DNA of 64,000 bases from JAFAYN01 sp963733105 (GTDB taxonomy: Bacteria; Gemmatimonadota; Gemmatimonadetes; Longimicrobiales; Longimicrobiaceae). The notes under the pieces are model-generated. The model searched no databases. It was not told the DNA's origin and saw only the letters and a program-made list of their open reading frames with translations. Made by a program: the position numbers and the translations under genes. Shown here piece by piece: positions 51,182-58,131 of this stretch (position 1 is its first letter; every line of letters starts with the position of its first letter). The stretch is taken from the NCBI GenBank assembly GCA_963733105.1, contig CAVTCB010000023.1:62001-126000 (forward strand). The letters run 5' to 3'.

Positions 51182-53302
51182 CTATCCCCCGCGATCCTCG
51201 CAGCGGAGCGCGGCGCGTACGTCCGGGTCGTCCGCCAGCGCCTCCACCGGAACGGACAGCTTCCGCGTCCACGCCGCGAAACGGTCGGGCGGGACCCCCG
51301 GGACGTTGACCGGCTCCACCTCGCCCACCAGGTCGTCCAGGGCGAGCCCCACCATCGCGGCCGGCGTGCGGCACAGGAAGGCGTGCACCGCGCCGCGCAG
51401 CTCCGCGTCCGTCGCCGGCTCCTCCGCCTCCGGGAGCACCCCCTCGGCGGCGAGGCGCTCCAGCACGGCCCGGCGCTCGCCGCGGCGCGCGCGGCTCTGC
51501 TCGGCGGCGTCCTCGTCGCTCTCGATGATCCCCACCTCGCGCCGGACCTCCACGTCGCGCCCGCGCCAGAAGCCGGCGAGCGTCGCCATGTCGTGCGTGT
51601 TGGCGGTGGCGAGGGACATGGGCTCGTACTCCGCGGCGGGGCGGAAGGCGCCGTCCTCGCGCTCGAAGTAGAAGACGCGCGACGACAGGACGCCCCGGCG
51701 GCGCAGCACGGGCGGGACCTCGGGCGGGACCGTCCCCAGGTCCTCCCCCACCACGACCGCCCCGTGGCGCCGCGCCTCCAGCGCCAGGATCCCGAGCAGC
51801 TCCTCGGCCGGGAAGCGCACGTAGGCGCCCTGCTTCCCGTCCATCCCCTCCGGGATCCAGAACTGCCGGAAGAGCCCGATGGCGTGGTCGATGCGGAGCG
51901 CTCCCGCGTGCCGCAGGGAGGCGCGCACCAGGGCGATCCAGTAGCGGTAGGCGTCCTCCCGAAGCGCTCGCGGGTCCAGCGGCGGGAGCCCCCAGTCCTG
52001 CCCGCTCGCGGAGTACTCGTCGGGCGGGGCACCGATGCCGACGCCCCGCAGGAAGAGGTGCGGGGCGGCCCACACGTCGGCGCCGCCGGGGGAGGTGCCG
52101 ATGGCCAGGTCCTGGTAGAGCCCGATCCCCAGCCCGGCGGCCCCGCCGCGCGCGGCCGCCTCGCCGAGCTGGCGGTCCAGCTCCCACTGGAGCCAGCGGT
52201 GGAAGCCGACCTCCTCGGGGTGCGCCTCGCGGAACGCGGCCACCTCGGGGGAGCGCGGGTCGCGGAACGGCCCGGGCCACTCGCGCCAGTCGCCGCCACC
52301 GAACCGGTCGGCGAGCGCCTCGAAGGTGGCGAACGCCGTCAGCGCCTCCCCCTGCGCCCCGGCCCAGCGCCGGAAGTCCTCCCCGGCGTGCGGGCCGCAG
52401 GCGCGGTACGCCGCCTCCAGGACGCGCCGCTTGAGCGCCATGACCCTGTCGTACTCCACGCGGTCCCCGGCGCGCAGCACGTCGCGCTCCCGCACGAGGT
52501 CGGGCGACTCCATCAGCCGCTTCGCCTCCTCGCACTCCCGGAGCCCGGGGACGGCCTCCACGTCCAGGTAGACGGGGTTTCGGAAGACGCGGCTCACCGG
52601 GGAGTAGGGGCTCACGTCCGTCCCGCGGTTGCGGAGCGCGTGCAGCGGGTTCACCCCCACGAACGCCCCGCCCACGCTCCCGGTCCACTCCAGGAGCCGC
52701 GCGAGCACGGACACGTCGCCGATCCCCCAGTCGCCGGCGCCGCGCACCGAGTACAGGTTGGCGATCACCCCGAACACGCGCTCCCGCCCCGCCACGTCGC
52801 GCACGGACGGGGAGGCGTCGGGGACCACGATCAGCGACTGCTCGCCGCTCCGCTCCCCGCCTCCGGCGCGGACGACCGCGCGCAGCGCGTGGTACCCCTC
52901 CGGCGGCGCCTCCTCCAGCGGCACGGTGAAGCTCCCGTCCCACTCCGGCTGCGCGGTCCCGGCCAGGCGGACCGGCTCCCCCGACTCCCAGACCAGCTCC
53001 AGCTCCCACTCCACCATTCCGCCCGGCTCCTCCGGAGCGCGCAGCGACACGGTGGCTGCGTCGGGACCGTTCGCCCGCACCACGCGCACCGGGGCGACCA
53101 CGCGCTCCCGCTCGCGCGTCTCCAGGGCTTCGAGTGCCTCCCGCGCGCGCTCCTCCGTGGAAGCGTCGATCCCCATGGCGCGCAGGATGGCGACGCGCGT
53201 CTCGTCGGAGGTGACGCGCGTCTCGGTCCCGGTCTGGTCGACGTAGCTGGGGAGGATGCCGACCCGCGAGGCGAGGCGGTGGAGCGCGGACTGGTTCTGC
53301 AT
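51182..53302 (-). CDS. malQ: 4-alpha-glucanotransferase (amylomaltase, GH77)
   Basis: 706 residues, the long form of the family with an N-terminal beta-rich extension (to about residue 170) before the GH77 barrel. The nucleophile Asp is in RIDHAIGLFRQFW, the acid/base Glu in VVGEDLG, and the third carboxylate in NTHDMATLAGFW. WGIGDVS and NPLHAL mark the first barrel strands. The enzyme transfers glucan segments between maltodextrins in glycogen/maltose metabolism and acts in the cytoplasm. I chose the ATG at 53302 (MQNQSALHRLA); the frame is open for ten further codons but those are not conserved-looking. It ends two bases from R1 copy d. It is not part of the peptide pathway. Confidence 0.93.
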   Translation of the reverse strand: MQNQSALHRLASRVGILPSYVDQTGTETRVTSDETRVAILRAMGIDASTEERAREALEALETRERERVVAPVRVVRANGPDAATVSLRAPEEPGGMVEWELELVWESGEPVRLAGTAQPEWDGSFTVPLEEAPPEGYHALRAVVRAGGGERSGEQSLIVVPDASPSVRDVAGRERVFGVIANLYSVRGAGDWGIGDVSVLARLLEWTGSVGGAFVGVNPLHALRNRGTDVSPYSPVSRVFRNPVYLDVEAVPGLRECEEAKRLMESPDLVRERDVLRAGDRVEYDRVMALKRRVLEAAYRACGPHAGEDFRRWAGAQGEALTAFATFEALADRFGGGDWREWPGPFRDPRSPEVAAFREAHPEEVGFHRWLQWELDRQLGEAAARGGAAGLGIGLYQDLAIGTSPGGADVWAAPHLFLRGVGIGAPPDEYSASGQDWGLPPLDPRALREDAYRYWIALVRASLRHAGALRIDHAIGLFRQFWIPEGMDGKQGAYVRFPAEELLGILALEARRHGAVVVGEDLGTVPPEVPPVLRRRGVLSSRVFYFEREDGAFRPAAEYEPMSLATANTHDMATLAGFWRGRDVEVRREVGIIESDEDAAEQSRARRGERRAVLERLAAEGVLPEAEEPATDAELRGAVHAFLCRTPAAMVGLALDDLVGEVEPVNVPGVPPDRFAAWTRKLSVPVEALADDPDVRAALRCEDRGG

Positions 53303-53465
53303 GACGCACGGTGCTGCTCGGGGAACGGCCACGGCCCGGGGGGCGGGAGGCCGGAGCGGTTCGCAAGGGGAGTGCCCCGGGGACGGGGCGGGAGCAGACC
53401 CGGCAGCCCGGGAGGGACTGTGCCTATGGTGTTGGGCGGCAACGCTTTCGCGGGCGGACGGGCCG

Positions 53466-54161
53466 CTACCGCAGCAGCGGGTACGGGTTCCGGGGAACTC
53501 CCCCCCAGTACCGGCCCGGCTCCCGCATGGTCGACACCTCGAAGTGCAGGTGGTAGTTGCCGGCCCCGGCGTCGCCGGTGTCGCCCACGTACCCGAGCAC
53601 CTCGCCCCGGCGCAGCGCCCGGCCCTCGGCCATCCCGGACGCGTAGCGGTCCAGGTGCGCGTAGTAGTAGATGGTGCGTCCGTCGGGTGCCAGCTCGTAG
53701 AGCGTGGTGCCGCCGCGCTCGCTCCGGAACAGCTTCATCACCACGCCGTCCGAGACCGCCACGACCGGCGTGCCGCGCGGGGCCATGATGTCGATGGCGT
53801 CGTGCCGGCGGCCCTGTCCGCGCGCCTGCTCGTAGGTGTCCACCAGGCTCGCCGCCTTCACGCCCTGCACGGGGATCAGGAGCCCCCGGGCGGCGGCCGC
53901 CGCAGGGTCCGACGGCGCCTCGAAGATGGGAGCAGCCGGGGCGGTCTCCGGCTCGGCGTCGGCCACCGCGGCCGCGGGCGACAGCGGTGTGGTGCCGGCG
54001 GGCGCCGGGCCGGCGGCGACGCGGGGCGACGAGGGCCCCGGGCCCAGGGCTTCGTGCGCGCGCTCCATCAGCCCCGGCGCGACCCGGCCGGCGGCGAGCA
54101 CCACCCCCAGCATGGAGATCGCGCCCAGGGTGAAGGGGAGCAGGAACCGGGAGATTCGCAT
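53466..54161 (-). CDS. M23-family metallopeptidase (LytM/peptidoglycan endopeptidase-like)
   Basis: 231 residues. An N-terminal hydrophobic segment (residues 6-25) serves as signal or anchor, then an Ala/Pro-rich linker to about residue 95. The LytM domain follows with zinc ligands His120 and Asp124 (RHDAIDIMAP) and HLHFEV (His204, His206), plus the His of AHLDRY (169). All catalytic ligands are present, so it is probably active on cell-wall peptides in the periplasm rather than a degenerate activator such as EnvC. It is a single gene between malQ and the UbiA-like gene, same strand. Confidence 0.88.
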   Translation of the reverse strand: MRISRFLLPFTLGAISMLGVVLAAGRVAPGLMERAHEALGPGPSSPRVAAGPAPAGTTPLSPAAAVADAEPETAPAAPIFEAPSDPAAAAARGLLIPVQGVKAASLVDTYEQARGQGRRHDAIDIMAPRGTPVVAVSDGVVMKLFRSERGGTTLYELAPDGRTIYYYAHLDRYASGMAEGRALRRGEVLGYVGDTGDAGAGNYHLHFEVSTMREPGRYWGGVPRNPYPLLR

Positions 54162-54236
54162 GGTGGCACCGCCGGCGTGGATGACTGCCGGAAAGCCTCC
54201 CGGCCGTCCCCGGTGCGTGCGCGCCGGGACGCAGTC

Positions 54237-54266
54237 AATCTAACGTCCTATGGTGTTGGCGGCCAA
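54237..54266 (-). promoter_or_regulatory. Candidate promoter of the M23 peptidase gene
   Basis: On the minus strand, TTGGCC (54266-54261) and TAGATT (54242-54237) are separated by 18 nt, about 75 nt above the ATG. This is a plausible sigma-70-like pair. The AT-rich TAGATT is rare in this GC-rich sequence and recurs above NRPS 2. It is not proven. Confidence 0.35.
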
Positions 54267-54289
54267 TCACTTGTCCGCGGCATCCCCCT

Positions 54290-55210
54290 TCAGCCCCCGA
54301 GCGCCGCCCTCGCCGCCGCCAGGAGCACCGCCAGCACCAGCATCTCCCCGTCGCTCACCACGTCGCAGAGGAAGTGCGGGTCGTCCCCCGTCTCCATGCG
54401 GCGAAGGTAGATCCCGGCGTACAGCGAGCCGGCGGCCAGAGTCGCGAAGAGCGGCGGGGCCCACCCCAGGAGCGGCGCCGCCACGGCGAGCACGGCCAGC
54501 GCGGCGTTCGCGACCTTGAGCAGCCGCAGGATCGTCCGGCCGCCGAGCACCACGACCAGGGTGCGGACGCCGTTCTCCCGGTCTCCGTGCTCGTCGCGGA
54601 CGTCGAAGAGGACCGTGTTGATCCACCAGCGCCCGAACAGGAAGGCCCCGACGGCCAGCACGGGCCTCCACGCGGGCGCGCCGCCGGCCGCGGCCACCGG
54701 GAGGAGCGTGGGCGTACCGGCCAGGGTGAGCGCCACCACCACGTTCTTGAGGACCAGCACCTCCTTGAGCCGGGAGAAGCCCACCCGGCGCGCGACGGGC
54801 GCGGGGAGGAAGGGGAAGCTGTAGACGAGGACCACGGCCAGCGGGAGGAGCGCCACGGCTACGCTCCACCACCCCCGCGTCGCCGCCAGCAGGAGGGCCG
54901 CGGCGTACGCGGCCAGGGCGGAGCCGCGCAGGAGGCGCGCGTGCCTCCCGGAGAAGCTCGCCCGCTCGGGGTGCGTGCGGGAGTCGGCCTCGGGCTCCGA
55001 CGCGCGGTCCAGGCTGTAGACCGCGTACATGGTCAGGAACGCCACCAGCGGCGACACGGGCTCCACGGGGAAGCCGGCCAGGGTCTGCACCATCCAGGCG
55101 GACGCGGCCACGGAAAGCGCCAGGAGGAGGTTGGCGCGCGCCAGGGCCATCAGGAGCGAGCGGGGCCCGGCGAGCGGCGCGGTCGGTGCGGAGGCGGTGG
55201 GGACGGACAT
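54290..55210 (-). CDS. UbiA-like membrane prenyltransferase family protein
   Basis: 306 residues with eight to nine hydrophobic segments. The second acidic motif DVRDEHGDRENGVRT (about residues 210-225) is the typical UbiA DxxxD loop. The first motif is degenerate: YSLDRASEPEAD in place of the usual NDxxDxxxD. UbiA enzymes transfer prenyl chains to aromatic acceptors in the membrane (quinone, chlorophyll or haem pathways). The weak first motif makes a canonical activity less certain, and the acceptor is unknown. The ATG at 55210 (MSVPTASAPTAP) was chosen; the frame extends further without a better start. Confidence 0.75.
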   Translation of the reverse strand: MSVPTASAPTAPLAGPRSLLMALARANLLLALSVAASAWMVQTLAGFPVEPVSPLVAFLTMYAVYSLDRASEPEADSRTHPERASFSGRHARLLRGSALAAYAAALLLAATRGWWSVAVALLPLAVVLVYSFPFLPAPVARRVGFSRLKEVLVLKNVVVALTLAGTPTLLPVAAAGGAPAWRPVLAVGAFLFGRWWINTVLFDVRDEHGDRENGVRTLVVVLGGRTILRLLKVANAALAVLAVAAPLLGWAPPLFATLAAGSLYAGIYLRRMETGDDPHFLCDVVSDGEMLVLAVLLAAARAALGG

Positions 55211-55525
55211 GAAGAAGCAGTGGGGAGGCGGGGCAGACCGTGCGGGAGGGAAGTATAGGTGGGCCGGGGCGGACGGGACAGCGCCGGGCACCACTCCGGG
55301 CCGGTCAGGACAAAACGGGCCGGGTGGCTCCGCGAACCTGGAGCCCGCACGCTGGCAGCGGCCTGGGGCGATGCCGTCGCTCCCGCGGGTCTTCTACCGA
55401 GGCACGCCGGTCGCCTTCGAGGAGCCTTGTCCCCCGGACACCCCGGTACATAGGTTGCGCTGGGGTATGCCGTTCGGGACGCCGCATGTTCCTCCCCGCC
55501 CGGATTCCACGCCATCCCCGTCCTC
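55211..55525. other. Divergent intergenic region
   Basis: 315 nt between the UbiA-like gene (-) and the deaminase-like gene (+). No gene or repeat element was recognised. Promoters for both genes must lie here. A CCCCGGTACATAGG patch near 55441-55454 is a weak -10-like candidate for the rightward gene. Confidence 0.5.
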
Positions 55526-57055
55526 ATGAGCATCCACGCCACGGTCCGGCGCCGGTCGCCCGCCCCCTCGCCTCCCGCCGCCTCCCGACTCGCGCTCCAG
55601 CCCTCCGGCGCCGCGTCCCGGCTCGCCGCCGATCCGGGACACCCGGATGCCGCGGTCCGCGTAGAGCGCGCGGAGCGCTTCGGGCACAGCTTCGCCCGGA
55701 TCGGAGCCGGCGCGGGGAGCCACGCCCGGCCTCTGCCGGCGGCGGTCCCGGCCGTGGTGATCCAGAGGGTGGAAGGGGACGAGGACGAAGGCGCGCCGCA
55801 GGGCGGCGGGGTCGAGGACGTGGAGATGAGGGACGAGGCTCCGCAGGACGTCGAGATGGAGGACGCGGACAGCTTCGACAAGCACCAGGGCTTCTTCGGG
55901 GTGAAGCAGCAGGGGAAGGTGAGCACCGACAAGGGGAAGCAGTACGCGGGGCCCGAGTCGATGAAGGGGAAGCGGGCGGAGCAGGTCATCCGCCAGATCA
56001 CCAACCTGATCCTCAACCGCCTCGCCGCGGAGCAGAAGGCGGCGAAGGGGCCCAACCCCGTGGAGATCCAGATGAGCTCCGTGGGTGGGAAGCTCCTGGT
56101 CAACTCCAACAATCCCAAGGCCTCGCGGGCGCTGTACGACAACGTGACCGGCGCGGGAGGGCTCTCCGAGTACGCCCTCGCGAAGGAAGCTCTGAAGCCC
56201 GCCGGCGACAAGGACGCGGAGCGCCCCGAGCGCCTGCAGGAGAAGCTGCGGAAGGCCCTGGCGGGGGAGCGGAAGTGGCAGAAGGACGGAGCCGAGGGCG
56301 AGGACCGGGAGGACGTCGCCAGGGCCATGGCGATCCTCGAATCGTTCCGCGGCGGCAAGCCGGGGATCCTCGACCCGAACGAGATGGGCCAGCCGGAGCA
56401 GGTGAGCAAGGACTGGAACGAGCCGGCCGCTCCCCGGTCCTACGTGGTGCTGCACGGCCCCGACGACCTGAAGACGGAGCACGCCGAGCGCGTGCAGACC
56501 AAGGTCAGGGCCAAGTACCTGGCGGAGCACGAGTCCGGACTGTCGACCAACCCCACCGGTCCCAAGACGCCGTGCCTGGGGTGCTCGGTCTTCCACGAGG
56601 CCAACCACCCGGAGTTCGCCCCCACGACGGACCTCAACGGTGCCTACTTCGAGGGCTCCTCTCCGGTGACCACCCCTGCGGAGAAGGAGATTGCCCTGGA
56701 GTTGGTAAAGAAGCGTCCATCCACGGGCTCGGTGAGCCAGACCGGCTACCTGCGGAACTCCGACAACCCCGACTCCGACTCCGACGCGGAGGGGAACGAG
56801 GCGCTTCCGCGCCCCGTCGGGTACAGCGTCCCGTTCGGAGGGCCCAAGCCGAAAACAGCCCCCTGGATGATGCCGGGCGGAAAGACGGAGGACCTCCCCG
56901 TGAAGACCAAGCGGCAGCAGCTCCGCAAGAAGCTGAAGAGGAAGATCGGCGGCGTCCTCGACGACGAGGACGTAAAGTCGGATGGGCCGGTGGTGAAGAA
57001 GAAGCGCGAGAAGAAGAAGTCGGAGAAGGACAGAAGCAAGGACTTCGCCGACTGA
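55526..57055 (+). CDS. Deaminase-fold toxin-like protein with eCIS-cargo-like N-terminus
   Basis: 509 residues. The middle region shows the zinc-deaminase toxin signature: a strand GGKLLVNSNN (about 186-195), a helix with HAE (EHAERVQ, His319-Glu321), and PCLGC (Cys350, Cys353). That is the H-x-E plus PCxxC set that binds zinc and activates water in cytidine-deaminase-fold enzymes, including many polymorphic toxins. The first 85 residues (RRRSPAP, RFGHSFARIG, PAVVIQR) resemble N-termini of proteins loaded into extracellular contractile injection systems (DUF4157-associated cargo with ..GHDF.RI.. and ..P.VQR). The tail from 380 on is charged and low-complexity, ending in a Lys-rich region, perhaps nuclear- or nucleic-acid-directed. 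No injection-system or immunity gene is adjacent. Lower GC than its neighbours by eye hints at transfer. The family assignment is inferred from motifs only. Confidence 0.65.
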   Translation: MSIHATVRRRSPAPSPPAASRLALQPSGAASRLAADPGHPDAAVRVERAERFGHSFARIGAGAGSHARPLPAAVPAVVIQRVEGDEDEGAPQGGGVEDVEMRDEAPQDVEMEDADSFDKHQGFFGVKQQGKVSTDKGKQYAGPESMKGKRAEQVIRQITNLILNRLAAEQKAAKGPNPVEIQMSSVGGKLLVNSNNPKASRALYDNVTGAGGLSEYALAKEALKPAGDKDAERPERLQEKLRKALAGERKWQKDGAEGEDREDVARAMAILESFRGGKPGILDPNEMGQPEQVSKDWNEPAAPRSYVVLHGPDDLKTEHAERVQTKVRAKYLAEHESGLSTNPTGPKTPCLGCSVFHEANHPEFAPTTDLNGAYFEGSSPVTTPAEKEIALELVKKRPSTGSVSQTGYLRNSDNPDSDSDAEGNEALPRPVGYSVPFGGPKPKTAPWMMPGGKTEDLPVKTKRQQLRKKLKRKIGGVLDDEDVKSDGPVVKKKREKKKSEKDRSKDFAD

Positions 57056-57110
57056 GACACGAACGCCTGACCGGCGGCCCGGGAGCTTGATGTCCGACGC
57101 ATCCATTCAG

Positions 57111-57149
57111 TTAGCCCTTGCGCTAAGTTTCCGTGCGATTATACTTAGC
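57111..57149 (+). promoter_or_regulatory. Promoter and inverted-repeat operator of the ArsR gene
   Basis: GCTAAGT (57122-57128) and ACTTAGC (57143-57149) form a perfect 7-bp inverted repeat with a 14-nt spacer. A further TTAGC at 57111 pairs with GCTAA at 57122, giving three half-sites. The operator overlaps a good promoter: TTGCGC (57118-57123), 16 nt, TATACT (57140-57145). Transcription would start at about 57152, right at the ATG at 57153. This is what an autoregulated ArsR-family gene would have. Confidence 0.7.
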
Positions 57150-57152
57150 CTC

Positions 57153-57497
57153 ATGGAACAGTATCAGGAGCAGCTGAACGGCGTCTTCCAGGCGCTCGCC
57201 GACCCCACCCGTCGGGCGGTGCTGGGGCGGCTGGGACGAGGCCCCGCGAGCGTCGGCGAGCTGGCGAAGCCGTTCGACATGGCGCTGCCCTCCTTCATGA
57301 AGCACATCCGCTCCCTGGAGGAGAGCGGGCTGATCCGGACGCGCAAGGAGGGCCGCGTGCGGACGTGCGCCATCGAGAAGGCGGCGTTCGCCGCCGCCGA
57401 AGCGTGGATGTCCGAGCAGCGCGCCCTCTGGGAAGGCCGCACCGACCGACTCGAGCAGTTCGTCCTCACCGCCCAGCAGAAGGGGAAGCCGAAATGA
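57153..57497 (+). CDS. ArsR-family transcriptional regulator
   Basis: 114 residues. A winged helix-turn-helix with the typical opening ALADPTRRAVLGRL, a recognition helix around PFDMALPSFMKHIRSLEESGLI, and a wing RTRKEGRVRT. No metal-binding cysteines are visible, so it is of the non-metal type usually paired with SRPBCC proteins. I chose the ATG at 57153, matching the family's normal N-terminus, over the upstream TTG/ATG at 57087-57090, because the operator and promoter sit between them. Its TGA overlaps the ATG of the next gene (ATGA). It probably represses itself and the downstream gene. Confidence 0.9.
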   Translation: MEQYQEQLNGVFQALADPTRRAVLGRLGRGPASVGELAKPFDMALPSFMKHIRSLEESGLIRTRKEGRVRTCAIEKAAFAAAEAWMSEQRALWEGRTDRLEQFVLTAQQKGKPK

Positions 57498-57970
57498 TCC
57501 GACCCGTGAATCCGGAGCTCGACCTCACGATCTCGCGCGTCATCCGGGCGCCCCGGCCGGCCGTCTGGAGCGCCTGGACCGACCCCGCGAGCTTCGAGCA
57601 GTGGTGGGTCCCGGCGCCGGCGAAGTGCAGGGTCGAGGAGATGGACCTCCGCCCCGGCGGCTCGCTCGTGACCCGCATCAGCGAGAACGGCGGAGACTTC
57701 GCGCCGCACCTGAGCGCCTGCTTCCTCGCCGTGGACGACCTGGAGCGCATCGTCTTCACCAACGCCCTGGTCGGCGGGTGGAGACCCGCCGAGCATCCCT
57801 TCATGACCGCCGTCATCACGCTGCGGGACCACCCGGAGGGCACCGACTACGCCGCCCACGTGATGCACAGGAACGCCGCCGACCGCGACATGCACCAGGA
57901 GCTGGGCTTCCACGACGGGTGGGGCACCGTCATCGAGCAGCTCGCCGCGCTCGTCGAGCAGCGGGCGTAG
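57494..57970 (+). CDS. SRPBCC/AHSA1-like domain protein
   Basis: 158 residues with the START-like/AHSA1 pattern: ISRVIRAPRPAVWSAWTDP at the start, FEQWWVP, the GG-turn DLRPGGSLVTRI, and the C-terminal helix GWGTVIEQLAALV. These proteins have a deep hydrophobic cavity and are commonly co-transcribed with an ArsR regulator, as here (4-nt overlap). The function and ligand are unknown. A strong hairpin terminator follows. Confidence 0.88.
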   Translation: MIRPVNPELDLTISRVIRAPRPAVWSAWTDPASFEQWWVPAPAKCRVEEMDLRPGGSLVTRISENGGDFAPHLSACFLAVDDLERIVFTNALVGGWRPAEHPFMTAVITLRDHPEGTDYAAHVMHRNAADRDMHQELGFHDGWGTVIEQLAALVEQRA

Positions 57971-57983
57971 GACGGGAACGGCG

Positions 57984-58029
57984 ACAGGGGACAGGGGACA
58001 GGGGACAGGGGACAGGGGACAGGGGACAG
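57984..58029 (+). repeat. Tandem repeat of a 7-bp unit
   Basis: About six and a half perfect copies of ACAGGGG, just after the SRPBCC stop codon and before the terminator hairpin. A simple-sequence tract of this kind can vary in copy number by slippage; no function is evident here. Confidence 0.85.
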
Positions 58030-58042
58030 CCTGCAAGCGATG

Positions 58043-58079
58043 CGACGGGGCGGCACCTCGCACAGGTGCCGCCCCGTCG
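58043..58079. terminator. Bidirectional terminator-like hairpin
   Basis: A perfect 16-bp stem (CGACGGGGCGGCACCT / AGGTGCCGCCCCGTCG) with a 5-nt loop CGCAC between the convergent SRPBCC and CDC48-like genes. It is followed on the plus strand by a T-containing but not T-rich sequence. Confidence 0.75.
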
Positions 58080-58087
58080 TTCGTCGT

Positions 58088-58130
58088 TCTCCCCTCCCTC
58101 CTTGTGGGGGAGGGGCCGGGGGAGGGGGGT
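58088..58130 (-). repeat. R3 GC-rich palindromic repeat abutting the CDC48-like stop codon
   Basis: CTCCCCTCCCTCC-TTGT-GGGGGAGGGGCC plus a G-rich tail, ending one base before the minus-strand stop codon at 58132-58134. Confidence 0.7.
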
Positions 58131-58131
58131 C

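Noticed and set aside
55394..57106. A long minus-strand frame opposite the deaminase-like gene.
   Set aside because: The plus-strand product has coherent deaminase motifs and natural amino-acid composition; the minus-strand frame is Leu/Val/Arg/Gly-rich without motifs or a start context.
57087..57152. An upstream start for the ArsR gene (TTG at 57087 or ATG at 57090).
   Set aside because: The added residues are not typical of the family, and the promoter and operator lie between this point and the ATG at 57153.
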